Source of the DNA: Capsaspora owczarzaki ATCC 30864
Taxonomy: Eukaryota; Opisthokonta; Filasterea
Direction of reading: 5' to 3'
Assembly (NCBI RefSeq): GCF_000151315.2
Contig: NW_011887296.1
Location: 777,095 to 841,094, forward strand
DNA length: 64,000 bases
The translations under genes and the position numbers were made by a program. Shown here piece after piece: positions 61,201-64,000 of the stretch. The notes beneath the pieces were generated by a model that was not told where the DNA came from, made no database searches, and worked only from the letters and a program-made list of their open reading frames with translations. The stretch's first letter is position 1, and every line of letters starts with the position of its first letter.

Positions 61201-64000
61201 CTGAAGCGGACAAATGGCGTGAGACGTACTTTACACAGCAGCCGCATTCAAGTTTGGCCGACGCCATTCACGCAATCACCCAAAAGCCGTCCAGCGCGCT
61301 GCCATCGGTGATTTCGACTCACAGCAAGTCCGAGAATCTGGAGGCTGTTGTTCAAACCTTGCAAGGTGTGGAAACCACTTGGCTGGATTTGCGACAGCAC
61401 GACTCAGAGCTCGGGTTTGTGCAAGCCATCCACAGGTTTTACCGTGCCGCATTACGCACGCTGGCCGACTATTGCGAAGACCAGCAGAGTCTCAAAGCGG
61501 GCATTGCCATGTCTCTTGGCCAGAATTGCGACTCTACGTCCGACACCAGCTCTCTTGACCCAGCACCTCCCTGTCTTTTGCTGGTGCAGTGTGATGCCTC
61601 GGTCGCCAGCCCCAACCTTCTGCCTTGCGTCCGCCACATCCTTCATCGTGAGCGTACTGCCTTCCTGGCCGAGACCGACGTACAGCAAGTTGTCGGCAAA
61701 CTCCCCGACCACCGACGACAGATGCAGAACGCGTACATCGTCTTGCTGGTTCATGCTCCGCGTGGCGCGGCCAACCATTCGTTCTCTGCATCGTTTACGT
61801 CTGTCCAGTTTGCCTTCCACGTTGACAGTCTTCTTCCCCCGTCAGCAGAGAATTTGGACGAAGTATCCCTGCTCTATGGTCGTGTCCATTCCATTCACGA
61901 CCTCTTCGCCGACGCAACTGGCTCCCAGCCCGATGCAGTTTTGCGCGACCATTCTGAATCTGTTCACGATCTGCTGGATCCGGTGACTCTGATTCGCCAC
62001 GCAATTCACCCGGCGCTCGCCAAGCTTGAGCTTAAGCAGTTCCGCAAGCACGTGGAAGAAGCGGCATTGAGTGATCCTCACACAACCTTGACCCAGTTTG
62101 TTGGTTTCCGGATTCGCCTGCTTCTCGAGTTGACGAGCACGGACGAGCCGTTCATCTCCGCTCTGCAGTCACGATTCCTGTTGCTGATGCGAGATCGACA
62201 TCAACGGTCATCATCCGACGTGTCTGCGCAAGCACAACAGCAAGTGCGTTCAAGCGCCTGGCTGAGCTCAATCGCCATGCAGTTCAACCTGCTTCACGAA
62301 TGCGGCACTTTCCGAGCCGCATTGTGGCGCACCTTGCTTGATCGAGCGGAAACCATGCTTGCCTCGCTTTTGGCTCTCGTCGATTCGTACGGCAATCTCT
62401 CTCTTCTGGCCGGCTATGTCCCCGAGGTGAATGCAGACGATGCTCTGAATGCACGTGCTGCTGATCGTTTGAAGAAGTCGGTGCTCAACCCGAGGGAGCA
62501 GATTGGGCGAGCCTCACTCCATCCAGCTCGACACCTCGACGCGATGCGTGGAGTCATCCGTCGTGTCTGGTGCGGTCTGTTTGCCTTGGATCGCGTGACC
62601 TCACTGAGCTCAGTGGCTGACCATCTCGAGCGAAGCGAAGGCTTCCGTCCTCTTGCCGTTTTCGCGCTCAGCGACAACAGGATTTTCATCAACCGCTTCC
62701 CGTTCAGTTGGAAGGTGTTTGAGTTCCTCAACTCGCTGTACAAGTTGGCTCAAGCGCGCTCGGTCGGTACAGCGGTCGAAGTACAGAAGTCGGTCTGCGA
62801 CATCATGCTGAGCGCGACAGCCGCACGAGACGGCGCCATCGTTGCCGATGTGTTTGACCATTGCCATCCAGGGCAAGATCCTGCTGTGCTCGCGTCTTTG
62901 GTGAAACTGTACCAATTGGACGCGCTGGAACTTGCTCTGCACGGCTCATCGCTCGCTGTGCACAAGAATTCAAGACTCTACGATGCAATCGCTCAGCTCT
63001 TACTGGGCTGGACCTCTTCTTGCTTGCCGGGCTCCGATCGAGTGTTACCGGCACTCGTGCGTGCTCAAGTCGCGATTTCGCAGACGATTTCGGTGCTTTC
63101 GGCCTGGTCTGCCGTCTTGTTTGCCATTCCTGCGGAATCGGACGCTTTGGCAATTGTTGCAACGTTACAGGGCTTCCTGGACGGTGCCGCTGGCGGCGAG
63201 GACCTCGAGCCATCCGACATCGCTTCGTCCGATCTTCGCCAGCGCATGCAAGCGCTGTTGTGTGCCGAGGCGGTTCAACTTCTTGTGGGCAGGATCAAAA
63301 ACAAAGAGTTCAAAACAGCCTCTGTTCAAGTCCAGCGCGAATGGGCCAGTTTGACGCTTTCCTTGCTCCCGCGCATTGAAAGTCTGCTTGTGAATGAGCC
63401 TTCTGTTCAAGCACAAACCGACAAGACGTGCCAATGGATTTCGAGTTTGACGGCTGTTGCACATTTCATCGTCCAGGTCGTTGTGCGCGTGCCTTCAGCG
63501 GATGAGGGCGGCTTGGGCACGGACGTCGCCAGCTCGCTGTTTGCGACGCTCGAAGATGCCGATGTGCGCTCTTGTAAGTTTCCCCTTCCGTTAGATCGAG
63601 TCTGTTGTTGCACGACGTCGATGTTTTGCTTTGTAGCATTCCCTCGCTCATTGTTGTTTGCTTTACAGCTTCCACACTTGGCAAAGTGATCAGTTTCATC
63701 AACAGCCTGCTGCAGGGATTGACGGAGCAGTTTGAAATTTGCGCCATTTGCCAGGCTGAGGCAGGCGAGGTCTATCTCCCCTGTGCTTGCAAGCGGGTGT
63801 ACTGTCGCCAGGACTTGGAGGAACACTTGCACCGACGGCCCCAGGAGTGTCCCCTGCGCCATGACCTTAGGCCATTTGTCGGCGAAAAGATTCTTGCTTT
63901 GAGCCCCGAGAGGATTGCCGCTTTGAATCAGACGGCAAACATCTATCGGCGGACTGTCCAGATGTTTGAGGTGCAGTTGTTGCTCGAATCGATCTCCTCC
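49241..64000 (+). CDS. RNF213: Giant RNF213/mysterin-like AAA+ ATPase and RING protein (3' partial)
   Basis: Dynein-like AAA+ E3 ligase; in animals RNF213 coats lipid droplets and ubiquitylates bacterial LPS. Exons 49241-49968, 50049-58159, 58309-63573 and 63669-64000 give 4812 residues before the window ends. Residues 1-240 are Pro/Gln/Ser-rich and disordered. A beta-rich segment near 250-370 (YKYFVQ then FTWEFLYRSP) may be the family's carbohydrate-binding-like domain. A long helical arm follows. A UBA and two UIMs lie at about 1921-2112. P-loops are SGMGKS (Lys2361), GETGCGKT (Lys2953, with Walker B FLDEVN) and GKPGSSKS (Lys3353, with CLDEIG). The last two match the active AAA3/AAA4 pair of RNF213 in sequence and spacing. 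Exon 4 encodes the RING at about 4726-4766. The substrate-binding C-terminal part with the RZ finger lies outside the window. Confidence 0.9.
50022..50039. repeat. T-tract in RNF213-like intron 1
   Basis: Long uninterrupted T run about ten bases before the acceptor at 50047-50048; an extreme polypyrimidine tract. Confidence 0.85.
55081..55665 (+). other. UBA + acidic linker + tandem UIM module within RNF213-like protein
   Basis: Residues about 1921-1962 read as a UBA domain: ILELTQMGFDHGKIVWALNE with the MGF loop, then a third helix (DLVNWIIERL). An Asp-rich tract of about 40 residues follows (55290-55405). Then comes a UIM with the full consensus (acidic run, DLQRAIQLSQAA, about residues 2081-2096) and a second weaker one (ELIQQAVKISLGE). 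Both motifs are ubiquitin binders. The module sits between the helical arm and the first P-loop. Confidence 0.8.
63740..63862 (+). other. Variant RING finger of RNF213-like protein
   Basis: Cys/His spacing is C4726-x2-C4729-x10-C4740-x-C4742-x4-C4747-x2-D4750-x11-C4762-x3-H4766. It follows the AAA+ core as in RNF213, and the ICAIC, LPC, VYC and ECP blocks line up with the RNF213 RING. Two expected ligands differ: Asp at the sixth and His (or none) at the eighth position. Confidence 0.75.

Overview
This is intron-bearing, gene-dense eukaryotic nuclear DNA. Introns are short (about 75 to 240 bases) with GT..AG ends, coding exons are GC-rich, and the gaps between genes are AT-rich, with long A/T homopolymers and GA/CA microsatellites. 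The gene set looks opisthokont-like and probably unicellular: WDR41, RNF213/mysterin, TMEM135, Dopey, AGXT2 and taxilin beside a CCE1-type mitochondrial resolvase and a bacterial-looking Cys-rich copper protein. A unicellular holozoan such as Capsaspora is my best guess; this is inference from gene content, not a search result. I saw no transposons, viral remnants, tRNA or rRNA genes, or CRISPR arrays.

Layout, left to right. RBBP4/7-like histone chaperone (-, runs off the left edge); secreted proteinase-K-type subtilase (+); Cys-rich four-helix-bundle protein (-); membrane-anchored SDR (-); UBL+BAG co-chaperone (-) divergent from WDR41 (+); CCE1/Ydc2 Holliday-junction resolvase (-); TMEM135 (-); mitochondrially targeted YccV/HspQ-domain protein (+); atypical NAD-binding epimerase-like protein (-) divergent from DOP1/Dopey (+); AGXT2 aminotransferase (+); a double-SAM, tyrosine-motif scaffold (-); WDR3/UTP12 (+); RluA-type pseudouridine synthase (-); a 604-base assembly gap; taxilin (-, 3' end lost in the gap); IMP4 (-); and a giant RNF213-like AAA+/RING protein (+) that fills the last 15 kb and runs off the right edge.

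There is no operon logic. Loose functional groupings are mitochondrial genes (CCE1, the YccV protein, AGXT2, perhaps the pseudouridine synthase), ribosome biogenesis (WDR3 and IMP4, both SSU-processome proteins) and membrane traffic (Dopey, taxilin, WDR41). For most genes I assigned exons by hand; summed exon lengths keep the reading frame and match known family lengths. The most novel points are a UBA plus tandem-UIM module inside the RNF213-like protein, the variant RING of that same protein, the organellar YccV/HspQ protein, the copper-storage-like protein, and the SAM/tyrosine-motif scaffold.
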